Below are positions 8,740 through 17,429 of a stretch of DNA of 64,000 nucleotides, in pieces. Below the pieces are notes generated by a model, which was given only the letters and a program-made list of their open reading frames with translations, did no database searches and was not told where the DNA came from. The number at the start of each line of letters is the position of its first letter. Position 1 is the stretch's first letter. This DNA comes from Roseateles sp. Its GTDB lineage: Bacteria > Pseudomonadota > Gammaproteobacteria > Burkholderiales > Burkholderiaceae_C. A program made the position numbers and the translations under genes. The DNA is taken from the NCBI GenBank assembly GCA_016790285.1, contig JAEUPJ010000061.1:1-64000 (forward strand), written 5' to 3'.

Positions 8740-10806
8740 ATGTCCTCCTCCGCCCCCCCCGTCGCCGGCCTCAACCCGGCCCAGCTCGCCGCCGTGCATC
8801 ACCTGAGCGGCCCCTGCCTCGTCATTGCCGGCGCCGGCTCGGGCAAGACACGCGTCATCACCACCAAGATCGCCCAGCTGCTGGTGTCGGGCTACCGGGC
8901 CAGCCAGATCGCCGCCATCACCTTCACCAACAAGGCCGCGCAGGAAATGCGCGAGCGCGCCAAGCAGCTGGTGGGCAACAAGGCGGCCAAGGACCTGGCC
9001 ATCTCGACCTTCCACTCCCTGGGCGTGCGGCTGCTGCGCGAGGAGGGCACGCGGCTCGGGCTGAAGGAGCAGTTCTCCATCCTGGACAGCGACGACGTGC
9101 TCAACGTGCTGAAGGACGCCGGCGGCACCACCGACATGAACCAGGCGCGGCGCTGGCAGTGGACGATCTCGCTGTGGAAGAACCAGGGCCTCGGGCCCGC
9201 GCAGGCCGCCCAGGTCGCGCAGGACGACGACGAGCGCGCGGCGGCCGCCGTCATGGTGCGCTACCAGGAGCGCCTGGCGGCCTACCACGCGGTCGACTTC
9301 GATGACCTCATCACCCTGCCGCTGAAACTGCTCACCACCGACGCCGAGGCCCGCGCCAAGTGGCAGGACAAGCTGCGCTACGTGCTGGTGGACGAATACC
9401 AGGACACCAACGCGGTGCAGTACGAGCTGCTGAAGGCGCTGGTGGGCGATCGCGGCATGTTCACGGCCGTGGGCGACGACGACCAGTCCATCTACGGCTG
9501 GCGCGGCGCCACGATCGAGAACCTCAAGCGCCTGCCGCAGGACTACCCCACGCTCAAGGTCATCCCGCTCGAGCAGAACTACCGCTCCACCGGCGCCATC
9601 CTGCGCGCGGCCAACAACGTCATCGCCGGCAACCCCAAGCTCTTCGAGAAGAAGCTGTGGAGCGAGTACGGCGACGGCGAGCCCGTCGTGCTGCTGGAGG
9701 CCGATGGCGAGGAGCACGAGGCCGAGCGCGCCGTGGCCCGCATCCAGCAGCTGCGCGCGGACGGCAAGGGCCCCGCCTTCAAGGACTTCGCCATCCTCTA
9801 CCGCGCCAACCACCAGGCGCGCGTGTTCGAGCAGGCCCTGCGCCGTGCGCAGATCCCCTACAAGGTCTCGGGCGGCCAGAGCTTCTTCGACAAGGCCGAG
9901 ATCAAGGACCTGTGCGCCTGGCTGCGTCTGCTCGTGAACCAGGACGACGACCCGGCCTTCCTGCGCGCCGTGACCACGCCCAAGCGCGGCATCGGCCACA
10001 CGACGCTCGGGGCGCTGAGCACCTTTTCGGCGCAGTGGAAGTGCAGCATGTTCGAGGCGCTCTTCTCCGAGAGCCTGGCCACCGCCGTCACGGCGCGGGC
10101 ACTGGCGGGGTTGCATGAGTTCGGGCGTTATGTGAACGAGCTGCAGTACAAGGCCCGCCACACCGAAGGCCACACCGCCGCGCACGCCATGCTGACCGAG
10201 TGGCTCAAGGACATCGCCTACGAGCAGCACCTGCTGGAGAACGAGGAGAACGAGAAGGTCGCCCAGGCGCGCTGGGGCAACGTGCTGGACTTCGTCGACT
10301 GGGTGGCCAAGCGCTGCGGCGGCCAGCACAGCGAGGAAGGCGGCGTGAGCTTCACCGAGCCCAAGCAGAGCGTGCTGGACGTGGCGCAGACCATCTCCGT
10401 CATCCTGTCGCTGGCCGAGCGCGGCGAGGAGCAGGACCAGGTCACCCTCACCACGCTGCACGCCTCCAAGGGGCTGGAGTGGCCGCATGTGGTGCTGGCC
10501 GGCGTCAACGAGGGGCTGCTGCCCTTCAAGCGCGAGGAGGCCGAGCTGACGGCCGAGGCGCTGCAGGAGGAGCGCCGGCTCATGTACGTGGGCATCACCC
10601 GCGCGCGGCTGACGCTGGCGGTGTCGACGCTGCGCCGGCGCAAGAAGGGCCGCGACACCGTGGTGGGCGTGCCCAGCCGCTTTCTCGCGGAGATGAAGCT
10701 CAATGAAGGCGGTACGCGGGAGGACCCGCGCGAAAAGCTCAAGCGCATGCGCGAGGAACTGGCCGCCAAGGCAGCCGCCAGGGATGCCGCCGCAGGTCAA
10801 GCCTGA
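8740..10806 (+). CDS. rep: ATP-dependent DNA helicase Rep
   Basis: 688-residue superfamily-1A 3'-5' helicase that removes obstacles ahead of replication forks. All motifs are present: GAGSGKT (Walker A, near residue 32), TFTNKAA, VDEYQDT (Walker B), GDDDQSIYGWRGA, EQNYRST, LHASKGLEWP and YVGITRAR. The sequence follows E. coli Rep closely (LNPAQLAAV start; YKVSGGQSFFDKAEIKDL) more than UvrD or PcrA. The start at 8740 gives the MSSSAPPVAGLNPAQ N-terminus. It is monocistronic as far as visible. Confidence 0.95.
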   Translation: MSSSAPPVAGLNPAQLAAVHHLSGPCLVIAGAGSGKTRVITTKIAQLLVSGYRASQIAAITFTNKAAQEMRERAKQLVGNKAAKDLAISTFHSLGVRLLREEGTRLGLKEQFSILDSDDVLNVLKDAGGTTDMNQARRWQWTISLWKNQGLGPAQAAQVAQDDDERAAAAVMVRYQERLAAYHAVDFDDLITLPLKLLTTDAEARAKWQDKLRYVLVDEYQDTNAVQYELLKALVGDRGMFTAVGDDDQSIYGWRGATIENLKRLPQDYPTLKVIPLEQNYRSTGAILRAANNVIAGNPKLFEKKLWSEYGDGEPVVLLEADGEEHEAERAVARIQQLRADGKGPAFKDFAILYRANHQARVFEQALRRAQIPYKVSGGQSFFDKAEIKDLCAWLRLLVNQDDDPAFLRAVTTPKRGIGHTTLGALSTFSAQWKCSMFEALFSESLATAVTARALAGLHEFGRYVNELQYKARHTEGHTAAHAMLTEWLKDIAYEQHLLENEENEKVAQARWGNVLDFVDWVAKRCGGQHSEEGGVSFTEPKQSVLDVAQTISVILSLAERGEEQDQVTLTTLHASKGLEWPHVVLAGVNEGLLPFKREEAELTAEALQEERRLMYVGITRARLTLAVSTLRRRKKGRDTVVGVPSRFLAEMKLNEGGTREDPREKLKRMREELAAKAAARDAAAGQA

Positions 10807-10808
10807 AT

Positions 10809-10851
10809 CGCTCATTCGGGGGGGTACCCCCTGAGCGCGTGAAGTCTTCAC
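10809..10851 (+). terminator. Nested palindromes after rep
   Basis: CGCTCA (10809-10814) and TGAGCG (10832-10837) flank the perfect palindrome GGGGGTACCCCC (10820-10831). A second inverted repeat, GTGAAG-T-CTTCAC, follows at 10839-10851. The first structure could end rep transcription, though there is no T-run. The second could be an operator for the small gene at 10913. Confidence 0.4.
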
Positions 10852-10912
10852 AACCTTGCCACGCTACGCTGCGAACAATGCGTTTCAGCTCTTTCTGTCA
10901 CGGTGAGTCCGC

Positions 10913-11287
10913 ATGAAAGCCCTGGTCATTGCCGCAGCCCTCGTCGCCTCCACTTCCATCGCCTCGGCCGGTGCCGCGCGTGACGCGCGCCCCGTGGACG
11001 CCGTGGACAAAACGACCGCCACGGTGATCGCCGACGCCGGCCGCATCGGAACGACCGGCCTGACGTCGCTCAACGGCAACGCCACGCCCTGGACGCCCGC
11101 GACCCGCGACACCGCCCCCGATTTCGACGACATGGCCGCCCAGGTCGACCCGGGCATGCTGCTGGTCGCCCTCGGCCTTGCCGCCGTCGCCCTGGCCCGG
11201 CCGCTCGGCCGCGTGCTGCGCCGGCACGAGCAGCACCGCCGCGCCACCGCGCTGGCCAGCACCCTCGGCCAAACGCAGCGCCACTGA
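10913..11287 (+). CDS. Small exported protein with degenerate PEP-CTERM-like tail
   Basis: 124 residues: signal peptide (MKALVIAAALVASTSIASAG), a short polar Thr/Asp-rich body, then VDPGMLLVALGLAAVALARPLG and a basic tail RRHEQHRRATALASTL. The layout (short motif, about 20-residue hydrophobic helix, Arg cluster) is that of a PEP-CTERM signal, but PEP is replaced by VDPGM. The last residues nearly match the tail of the true PEP-CTERM protein encoded next (RRHAEQRRATALASTL), which indicates shared ancestry of the C-terminus. Function of the body is unknown. Confidence 0.65.
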   Translation: MKALVIAAALVASTSIASAGAARDARPVDAVDKTTATVIADAGRIGTTGLTSLNGNATPWTPATRDTAPDFDDMAAQVDPGMLLVALGLAAVALARPLGRVLRRHEQHRRATALASTLGQTQRH

Positions 11288-11313
11288 GCGCAGTGGCGGC
11301 GCAGTGAACTGCG
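11281..11313 (+). terminator. Two adjacent hairpins at the 3' end of the small gene
   Basis: CCACTG-AGCG-CAGTGG (11281-11296), which contains the stop codon, and CGCAG-TGAA-CTGCG (11300-11313). Both have perfect stems and tetraloops. No T-run follows. They may terminate or stabilise the short mRNA. Confidence 0.4.
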
Positions 11314-11431
11314 TCACAGGCCGACCACCGGGCTGAGGGGGACGGCAAGCCGGGCGTGAACTCTGCACCCGGCAGACAGCGGGCCAGGCCGAAGAATCGC
11401 GGCCATCGCAACGCCCACCGGCCCCGCCCTC

Positions 11432-12115
11432 ATGAAACGCACGCTGTCCCTGGTCGCCCTGCTCGCCGCCACCGCCTTCGCCCACGCCGGGCCGGTCAAC
11501 CTGCTGGCCAACGGGAGCTTCGAAAGCACCATCGTCGCCAACGGCAGCTGGACCAACACCAGCAGCATCGCCGGCTGGGCCTGGCTCGCCGGCCCCGGCA
11601 CCGGCTTCGAGGTGCGCAACAACGTGGCAGGCGCCGCCCAGGACGGCAGCAACTACCTCGAGCTGGACACCAACGGCAACACCACCATCGGCCAGTACAT
11701 GAGCAGCCTGTCGGCAGGTGCTGCCTACGACCTGAGCTTCTGGTACTCGCCGCGCGAGTTCCAGGCCGCCTCCACGAACGGCATCCAGGTCTACTGGAAC
11801 GGCCTGCTGCTGGACGCGACGCTCACCGGCCTGGGCGGCAATGGCAACGCCTGGACACGGCACCAGTACCAGGTGGTCGCGCAGTCCGGCACCAACCTGC
11901 TGAGCTTTTCGTCTGTGGGAAGCAGCGACAGCGTCGGCGGCAATCTCGACAACGTCAGCCTCGTGAACCGCGTGCCCGAACCCGGCACCCTGGCGCTGAC
12001 CCTGGCCGCGCTGGCCGCCGTCTTCACGCTGCCGGGCCGCCTGCGCCGCCACGCCGAGCAACGCCGCGCCACGGCCCTGGCCAGCACGCTGGCCCGTGAC
12101 AACGGCCAGGCCTAG
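11432..12115 (+). CDS. PEP-CTERM protein with DUF642-like carbohydrate-binding-type domain
   Basis: 227 residues: signal peptide (MKRTLSLVALLAATAFAHAG), then NLLANGSFES...GWAW..., a start typical of DUF642/CBM-like secreted domains, the closing NLDNVSLVNR, and a sorting signal VPEPGTLALTLAALAAVF with a basic end. The extra tail RRATALASTLARDNGQA after the Arg cluster is longer than usual and is shared with the preceding gene product. The TAG stop overlaps the priA stop on the other strand (12112-12114), so the two genes converge with no spacer. Confidence 0.86.
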   Translation: MKRTLSLVALLAATAFAHAGPVNLLANGSFESTIVANGSWTNTSSIAGWAWLAGPGTGFEVRNNVAGAAQDGSNYLELDTNGNTTIGQYMSSLSAGAAYDLSFWYSPREFQAASTNGIQVYWNGLLLDATLTGLGGNGNAWTRHQYQVVAQSGTNLLSFSSVGSSDSVGGNLDNVSLVNRVPEPGTLALTLAALAAVFTLPGRLRRHAEQRRATALASTLARDNGQA

Positions 12116-14175
12116 ATCGAGAGCGGATCCACGTCCACCGCCCAGCGCAGCACGGCCTTGTGCTCGCGCTTGAGCGCGATGAGCTGCGGCACCCAGCCGC
12201 GCAGGAAGGCCTGCAGCCGTGCGCGCTGCGAAGCCTCCACCAGCATCTGCATGCGCTCCACGTCCGCCACGCGCGCCACCGCGTGCGGCACCGCCGGGTA
12301 GACGAGCACGCCCTCGTCCTGCGCGAGCGCCGCGGCCTCGTCAAGGAAGGCCTTGGCGGCCTCCGGCGTGCGCGCCTCGGCCCGCAGCAGCGCCAGGTGC
12401 GAGAACGGCGGCAGGCTGGCCGTGCGCCGCTCGGCGAGCTGGTCGCGTGCGAAGCGCTCGTAGTCGTGCCGCGCGAGCGCCTGGTAGAGGCCATGATCGC
12501 GATGCCAGGTCTGCACCCACATCTCGGCGGGCGTGGCGCCCGCGGCGTCGCGCCCGGCCCGGCCCCCGGCCTGCATGAGCAGTGCAAACAGCCGCTCGGG
12601 CGCGCGGAAGTCGCTGCTGAAGAGGGCGCCGTCGGGGTTCACCGCCGCCACGAAGCGGATGCGGCGGAAATCATGCCCCTTGGTGATCATCTGCGTGCCC
12701 ACGAGGATGTCCACCTCGCCGTCGTGCACGGCCTGCAGCTGCGCCTGCAGCTCGCCCTTGCGCCGGGTGGAGTCGGCGTCGATGCGCAGCACGCGCGCGC
12801 CGGGCAGTGCCTCGGCGAGCTGCTCCTCCAGCCGCTCGGTGCCGCGGCCGATGGGGGCGATGTCGTGGTTGCCGCAGTTCGGGCAGGCGCGCGGCACGCG
12901 CTCGGTGAAGCCGCAGTGGTGGCAGCGCAACGTGCGGTCGCGCTTGTGGAACACGCGCCACGCGCTGCAGTGCGGGCAGTCGCTCTTCCACTGGCATTCG
13001 CCGCAGTGCAGCACCGGGGCGTAGCCGCGCCGGTTCAGGAACACGAGGCTTTGCTCGCCGCGCTCCAGCCGCTCCTTCAGCGCGGCCAGCAGTGGTGCGG
13101 TCAGCGCCGTCGTGACGCCTGCGGTCGCGGGCAGTGACTTCATGTCGAAGAGCTTCACCCGGGGCAGCGCGCCGCCGCCGATGCGCGTGGCCAGCGTGAC
13201 GCGCTCATAACGGCCCGACTCGGCGTGCTGCCAGCTCTCGAGCGAGGGCGTCGCCGAGCCCAGCACGACCGGGATGCGCAGGTCGTGCGCGCGCCACACG
13301 GCCAGGTCCCGCGCCGAGTAGCGGGCGCCGTCCTGCTGCTTGTAAGAGGGGTCGTGCTCCTCGTCCACGACGATGAGCCCGAGCTCGGGCAGCGACGCGA
13401 ACACGGCCAGCCGCGTGCCCAGCACCAGCCGCGCGCGGCCGAGGTGGGCGGCCAGCCAGTTCTGCAGTCGCTGCGCGGGCGTGAGCGCGCTGTGCAGCGA
13501 CACGATGGCCGACGGCTGCGGCAGCAGCGCGGCAAAGCGCTCGGTGAAGCGCGCCTCGAGCTGCGGCGTGAGGTTGATCTCGGGCACCAGCACCAGCACC
13601 TGGCGCCCCGCGGCGAGTGCCGCTTCGGCCGCGCGCAGGTAGACCTCCGTCTTGCCGCTGCCCGTCACGCCGAACAGCAGCAAGGGCTTGGGCGCCGGTG
13701 CCGCCCGCTGCGCCTCGATGCGCGCCACGGCGTGCGCCTGCTCGGGGGCGAGCGCGGGCCGCACCGGGTCGGGCCCTGGCGCGGGAGCGGCCTTGCGGTC
13801 GAGCTTGCGCAGCCGCGCGGCGAGTTGCTCGGGCGAGAGTTCGCGCAGTTGCGGCGGCAGCACGGCGCTGGCCAGTTCGCCCACGCTGCGCTGGTAGTAG
13901 CCGGCTGCGAAGTCGAGCAGCCGGCACCACTCGGCCCCGAGCGGCGCCAGGGCGCCGAACACGGCCGCCACGGGCCGCAGCGCCATGCCCGCGGCGGCCG
14001 GGGCTTCACCCGGCCACACCACGCCCAGCAGCTCGCGCTTGCCCAGCGGCACCCGCACCAGCGTGCCGGACGCGAGCGCCTGCTCACTGGTGTAGTCAAG
14101 CGGGCCGTTGAGGCCGCTGTGCTGAGGCGCGTCGACCGCCACGCGCACCGTCAAGGCGGGTGGCAGGTCAGCCAT
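12112..14175 (-). CDS. priA: Primosomal protein N' (PriA helicase)
   Basis: 687 residues. PriA restarts stalled replication forks and loads the primosome. Visible: N-terminal 3'-DNA-binding domain (RVAVDAP, GTLVRVPLGKRELLGVVW), helicase Walker A GVTGSGKTE, DEEH box, and a zinc-binding insert with paired cysteines (CGEC, CPHC, CHHC, CPNCG) in the middle third. The C-terminal helicase lobe includes GTQMITKGHDF and AGRAGR. The start at 14175 is preferred over 14214 because a GGAG site precedes MADLPPALTV. Confidence 0.95.
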   Translation of the reverse strand: MADLPPALTVRVAVDAPQHSGLNGPLDYTSEQALASGTLVRVPLGKRELLGVVWPGEAPAAAGMALRPVAAVFGALAPLGAEWCRLLDFAAGYYQRSVGELASAVLPPQLRELSPEQLAARLRKLDRKAAPAPGPDPVRPALAPEQAHAVARIEAQRAAPAPKPLLLFGVTGSGKTEVYLRAAEAALAAGRQVLVLVPEINLTPQLEARFTERFAALLPQPSAIVSLHSALTPAQRLQNWLAAHLGRARLVLGTRLAVFASLPELGLIVVDEEHDPSYKQQDGARYSARDLAVWRAHDLRIPVVLGSATPSLESWQHAESGRYERVTLATRIGGGALPRVKLFDMKSLPATAGVTTALTAPLLAALKERLERGEQSLVFLNRRGYAPVLHCGECQWKSDCPHCSAWRVFHKRDRTLRCHHCGFTERVPRACPNCGNHDIAPIGRGTERLEEQLAEALPGARVLRIDADSTRRKGELQAQLQAVHDGEVDILVGTQMITKGHDFRRIRFVAAVNPDGALFSSDFRAPERLFALLMQAGGRAGRDAAGATPAEMWVQTWHRDHGLYQALARHDYERFARDQLAERRTASLPPFSHLALLRAEARTPEAAKAFLDEAAALAQDEGVLVYPAVPHAVARVADVERMQMLVEASQRARLQAFLRGWVPQLIALKREHKAVLRWAVDVDPLSI

Positions 14176-14492
14176 GCGCAGCTCCGCGCTTCTTGTGAAG
14201 CATCGGGTCAGCAAACAGCCGCAAGTCCATGATTTAGAAGGGCTCTCAGGTTGCCCACAATTTCTGTGGATAAGTTTGTGAGCAATTCAGCTTGACACGA
14301 CCCCGAATGACGCGGCGGCCGGTACGGCGTCAATCCGGACCGTCGCCGAGGCCGTGACCAAGTGCCATGCGAATCAATCACTTAGCGACGATTCGGGAAA
14401 ACTCTTAGCTGCAGCGCATCAATCGGCGGCTTCGCCGGGACCCGCCCCGTCATTGGGGATAAGTCAAGGAAGAAGATCGAGTTTGAGCCTGA
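14176..14492. other. hemE-priA spacer with DnaA-box-like sites
   Basis: 317 bases without a gene, less GC-rich than its surroundings. It holds a perfect 9-mer DnaA box TTATCCACA on the minus strand (14265-14273), facing an imperfect box TTGCCCACA (14251-14259) as an inverted pair. A third near-box, TTATCCCCA (minus, 14454-14462), lies 180 bases away. The priA start lies at one end and the hemE stop at the other. Confidence 0.6.
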
Positions 14493-15572
14493 TCAAAGCG
14501 ACGCGCGCTGCCGGCGCGAGTGGCTGTGCACCTCGTCCACCAGGGCCGTCACGCTCTCCGGCGGTGTGAACTGGCTGATGCCGTGACCCAGGTTGAAGAT
14601 GTGCCCGCTGCCGGGCGTGGGCGGCCCGAAGCTGTCGAGCACCGCGCGGGCCTGGGCACGCACCGCCTCGGGCGGCGCGAACAGCACGTTGGGGTCGAGG
14701 TTGCCCTGCAGCGCCACGCGGTCGCCCACGCGGGCGCGCGCCTTGCCGAGGCTCATCGTCCAGTCCAGGCCCACGACGTCGGCGCCGGCATCGGCGATCT
14801 CGTCCAGCCACAGCCCGCCGCCCTTGGTGAAGAGGATGCGCGGGATGCGCACGCCCTCGTGCTCGGTCTTCACCGCCGCCAGCACCTGGCGCGAGTAGGC
14901 GAGGCTGAACTCCTGGAACGCGCCGTCGGCCAGCACGCCGCCCCAGGAGTCGAACACCATCACCGCCTGGGCGCCGGCCTCGATCTGGGCATTCAGGTAG
15001 GCCGCCACCGCGCGGGCGTTGACGTCCAGGATGCGGTGCATGAGGTCGGGCCGCGCGTACATGAGGCTCTTCACGCGCCGGTAGTCGTCGGAGCCGCCGC
15101 CCTCGACCATGTAGCAGGCCAGCGTCCAGGGGCTGCCCGAGAACCCGATCAGCGGCACCCGCCCATTGAGCGCACGGCGGATGGACGTGACCGCGTCGAA
15201 CACATAACGCAGCTTTTCGAGGTCGGGCACCTGCAACGCCGCGACGGCGGCTTCGTCACGCACGACCTGCGCGAACTTCGGGCCCTCGCCCTGCTGGAAG
15301 CTCAGCCCCAGGCCCATGGCGTCGGGCACGGTGAGGATGTCGCTGAACAGGATGGCCGCGTCCAGCGGGAAGCGCTCCAGCGGCTGCAGCGTGACCTCGG
15401 TGGCGAAGTCGGTGTTCGTCGCCAGCCCCATGAAGCTGCCGGCCTTCTCCCGCGTGGCGCGGTACTCGGGCAGGTAGCGCCCGGCCTGGCGCATCAGCCA
15501 CACGGGCGTGTGGTCGGTGGGCTGGCGCAGACAGGCGCGCAGGAAGCTGTCGTTTTGGAGGGGGGCGAACAT
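14493..15572 (-). CDS. hemE: Uroporphyrinogen decarboxylase
   Basis: About 359 residues. It converts uroporphyrinogen III to coproporphyrinogen III in haem synthesis. Family signatures are clear: [16 protein letters not shown] near the N-terminus, [31 protein letters not shown] in the middle, and [14 protein letters not shown] with FNLGHGI near the end. The start is ambiguous between the ATG at 15572 and a GTG one codon earlier. No Shine-Dalgarno is visible; a CATAAT box lies 6 bases upstream of the ATG. Confidence 0.95.
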   Translation of the reverse strand: MFAPLQNDSFLRACLRQPTDHTPVWLMRQAGRYLPEYRATREKAGSFMGLATNTDFATEVTLQPLERFPLDAAILFSDILTVPDAMGLGLSFQQGEGPKFAQVVRDEAAVAALQVPDLEKLRYVFDAVTSIRRALNGRVPLIGFSGSPWTLACYMVEGGGSDDYRRVKSLMYARPDLMHRILDVNARAVAAYLNAQIEAGAQAVMVFDSWGGVLADGAFQEFSLAYSRQVLAAVKTEHEGVRIPRILFTKGGGLWLDEIADAGADVVGLDWTMSLGKARARVGDRVALQGNLDPNVLFAPPEAVRAQARAVLDSFGPPTPGSGHIFNLGHGISQFTPPESVTALVDEVHSHSRRQRASL

Positions 15573-15578
15573 CACTCG

Positions 15579-15584
15579 ATTATG
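15579..15584 (-). promoter_or_regulatory. Candidate -10 box (CATAAT) for a leaderless hemE transcript
   Basis: CATAAT on the minus strand ends 6 bases before the hemE ATG. A start 6-7 bases downstream of the box would coincide with the start codon. No convincing -35 element was found. Confidence 0.35.
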
Positions 15585-15610
15585 AGTGCGCCCCCGCCGC
15601 GGGCCCTGAT

Positions 15611-16441
15611 TCAGAGCAACTGCAGGCTCTGGCGCCCCACCCAGGTTTCACCCGGCGGCAACTGCACCGGAATGCCGACGGTGGCCGCTTCCACGCACAG
15701 CATCTCGCTCCAGCCTTCGGGCGGCATGTCGGCGAGCTTGGCGCAGCGGTCGGGGCCAGGGTTCCAGACCACGGCATCGTCGAAGCCCTGCTGCGTGAAG
15801 ACGACCTGGCGGCGGTCCTCGGTGACCACCAGCGGCCGCTCCTTCACGCCGAAGTAGATGCGGTCCAGGTCGAGCACGCCCTTCTCGCCGGTCAGCAGCA
15901 GGTCCATGCGCTGAAGCGCCTCGGCCTGCTTGATGCTGTCGAAGTAGCGCAGGCCTGACAGGCCTTCCACGCTGACCGCGTCCAGGTCGCCCACGCGCAG
16001 GTAGGTGTGCAGCGCCGTCGTGAACTGCAGCGGCGTGTCGCCGGTGTTCTCGCAGGCGAGCTCGATGTCGAGCACCCGTCCACCCACGCGCACGCTCAGC
16101 TCGAGCTCGAAGGCATGGGGCCACAGGGCGCGCGTGACCTCGCCGTCGCGCAGGCGCAGCACGGCCAGCGCGTCGTCCTTGCCCTGCTCCTGCATGACGA
16201 GCTCCCACGGCAACGTGCGCGCAAAGCCGTGCTTGGGCAGCGCGCCGCGCTCGGCGAACTGCGGGAAGCACACCGGCACGCCACCGCGGATGGCCTTGCC
16301 CGGCACGAACTCGCTGCGCGGGGAGAGGTAGAGCTGCTCAGGCGCGCCGGCCGGCAGCCAGGACAGCACATGCGCACCATGGCGCGCGATGCGCACGCAC
16401 GCGCCGTCGGGCGCCTGCAGGGTGATGAAGTCGTCGGTCAT
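15611..16441 (-). CDS. D-hexose-6-phosphate mutarotase (YeaD-like)
   Basis: 276 residues, galactose-mutarotase-like beta-sandwich. It would equilibrate alpha and beta anomers of glucose-6-phosphate. Signatures: [27 protein letters not shown]-like segment ([18 protein letters not shown]), the catalytic His region [10 protein letters not shown] and [21 protein letters not shown] near the C-terminus. The start at 16441 (MTDDFITL) gives the usual family length. Monocistronic, divergent from the deacetylase operon. Confidence 0.85.
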   Translation of the reverse strand: MTDDFITLQAPDGACVRIARHGAHVLSWLPAGAPEQLYLSPRSEFVPGKAIRGGVPVCFPQFAERGALPKHGFARTLPWELVMQEQGKDDALAVLRLRDGEVTRALWPHAFELELSVRVGGRVLDIELACENTGDTPLQFTTALHTYLRVGDLDAVSVEGLSGLRYFDSIKQAEALQRMDLLLTGEKGVLDLDRIYFGVKERPLVVTEDRRQVVFTQQGFDDAVVWNPGPDRCAKLADMPPEGWSEMLCVEAATVGIPVQLPPGETWVGRQSLQLL

Positions 16442-16556
16442 GGCGCGATTGTCTGCCGAGCGCCCCCCCACGTCTGTCAGGGCAAAGGGGGCGAGTCGCT
16501 TCATAGAATCGCGCGTCCCTTGAAAGCCGCGCCCCGCCCCGGGGCCAGACGGTCCC

Positions 16557-17429
16557 GTGCGTTTCCTGATGTCCTGCCTCGCGGTGGCCGTCTGCGCGTG
16601 GCTCGGTGGCTGCCGCTCCACGGCCCATCGCCCCGCTCCGGTCGACTCGCCCCCGCTGCGTTTCCTGCTGACCTTCGACGACGGACCGAGCATCCGCGCC
16701 GCCCCCAACCCGACCGAGCAGGTGCTGGACACGCTCGCGCGCAACCCGCTGCAGCCGGGCATCAAGGCGGTCTTCTTCGTGCAGACGCGCGCCGTCAACG
16801 GTGGCGGCACGCCGTTGGGTCGCGAGCTGATCCGGCGCGAACTGGCCCAGGGTCATGTGCTGGGCTTTCACACTGCCACGCCCGGCCACTCCAACCACCT
16901 CGGCATGGCCACCGACACGCTCAGGGCTTCGCTGCAGCTGGGGCTGGGCGACCACGCCGAACTCGGCGCCGCGCCGCGCCTGGTGCGCCCCCCGATGTGG
17001 GCCTACGACGACCGCACGCTGGCGACCTACGCCGAGGCCGGCCTGCGGGCCCTGATCACCGACGTCAGTGCCAACGACGGCAAGCTCATCCCGCCCTATG
17101 GCAGCCCGCGGCGGCGCCAGCACATGGCCTACCAGATGGAGCTGCTGCGCCCGCGCGTGCTGGCCGGCGAGCTGCCGCAGGTGGGTGGCGTCATCCCGGT
17201 CGTCGTGACCTTCCACGACCCCAACCCCTTCACGGCCGAGCACCTCGCCGAGTACCTGCAGCTGCTCGTCACGAGCGCCCGGCGCCAGGGGCTGCGCGTG
17301 TCGGAGCGGCCCTTCTACGGTGCCGGCGACGACATCGAAGCGGTCGCGCTGGCACGCACGGTGTCCGTCGGTGAGCCGGTGCAGCGCATCCCGGGGTTCT
17401 GGCATTCGCTGCTGATGATGAAGCCATGA
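16557..17429 (+). CDS. NodB-type polysaccharide deacetylase lipoprotein
   Basis: 290 residues from a GTG (ATG at 16569 is an alternative; the GTG supplies the Arg of the signal n-region). Lipobox LGGC near residue 19 predicts a lipoprotein. Carbohydrate-esterase-4 motifs: TFDDGPS (catalytic Asp pair), GHSNH (metal-binding H-x2-H), RPPMWAYD, and VVVTFHDPN late. It likely removes N-acetyl groups from an extracytoplasmic polysaccharide or peptidoglycan. Its stop overlaps the start of the next gene (ATGA), the first link of a three-gene coupled operon. Confidence 0.82.
   Translation: MRFLMSCLAVAVCAWLGGCRSTAHRPAPVDSPPLRFLLTFDDGPSIRAAPNPTEQVLDTLARNPLQPGIKAVFFVQTRAVNGGGTPLGRELIRRELAQGHVLGFHTATPGHSNHLGMATDTLRASLQLGLGDHAELGAAPRLVRPPMWAYDDRTLATYAEAGLRALITDVSANDGKLIPPYGSPRRRQHMAYQMELLRPRVLAGELPQVGGVIPVVVTFHDPNPFTAEHLAEYLQLLVTSARRQGLRVSERPFYGAGDDIEAVALARTVSVGEPVQRIPGFWHSLLMMKP

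Noticed and set aside
8602-10851. Long open frame antisense to rep (about 750 codons)
   Set aside because: Shadow of the high-GC third-position bias in rep; the translation is Ala/Gly/Arg/His/Val-rich without any domain.
14292-14297. Perfect TTGACA on the plus strand in the hemE-priA spacer
   Set aside because: No -10 at proper spacing and no plus-strand gene follows; a small plus-strand open frame at 14354-14569 lacks a ribosome site and runs into hemE antisense.
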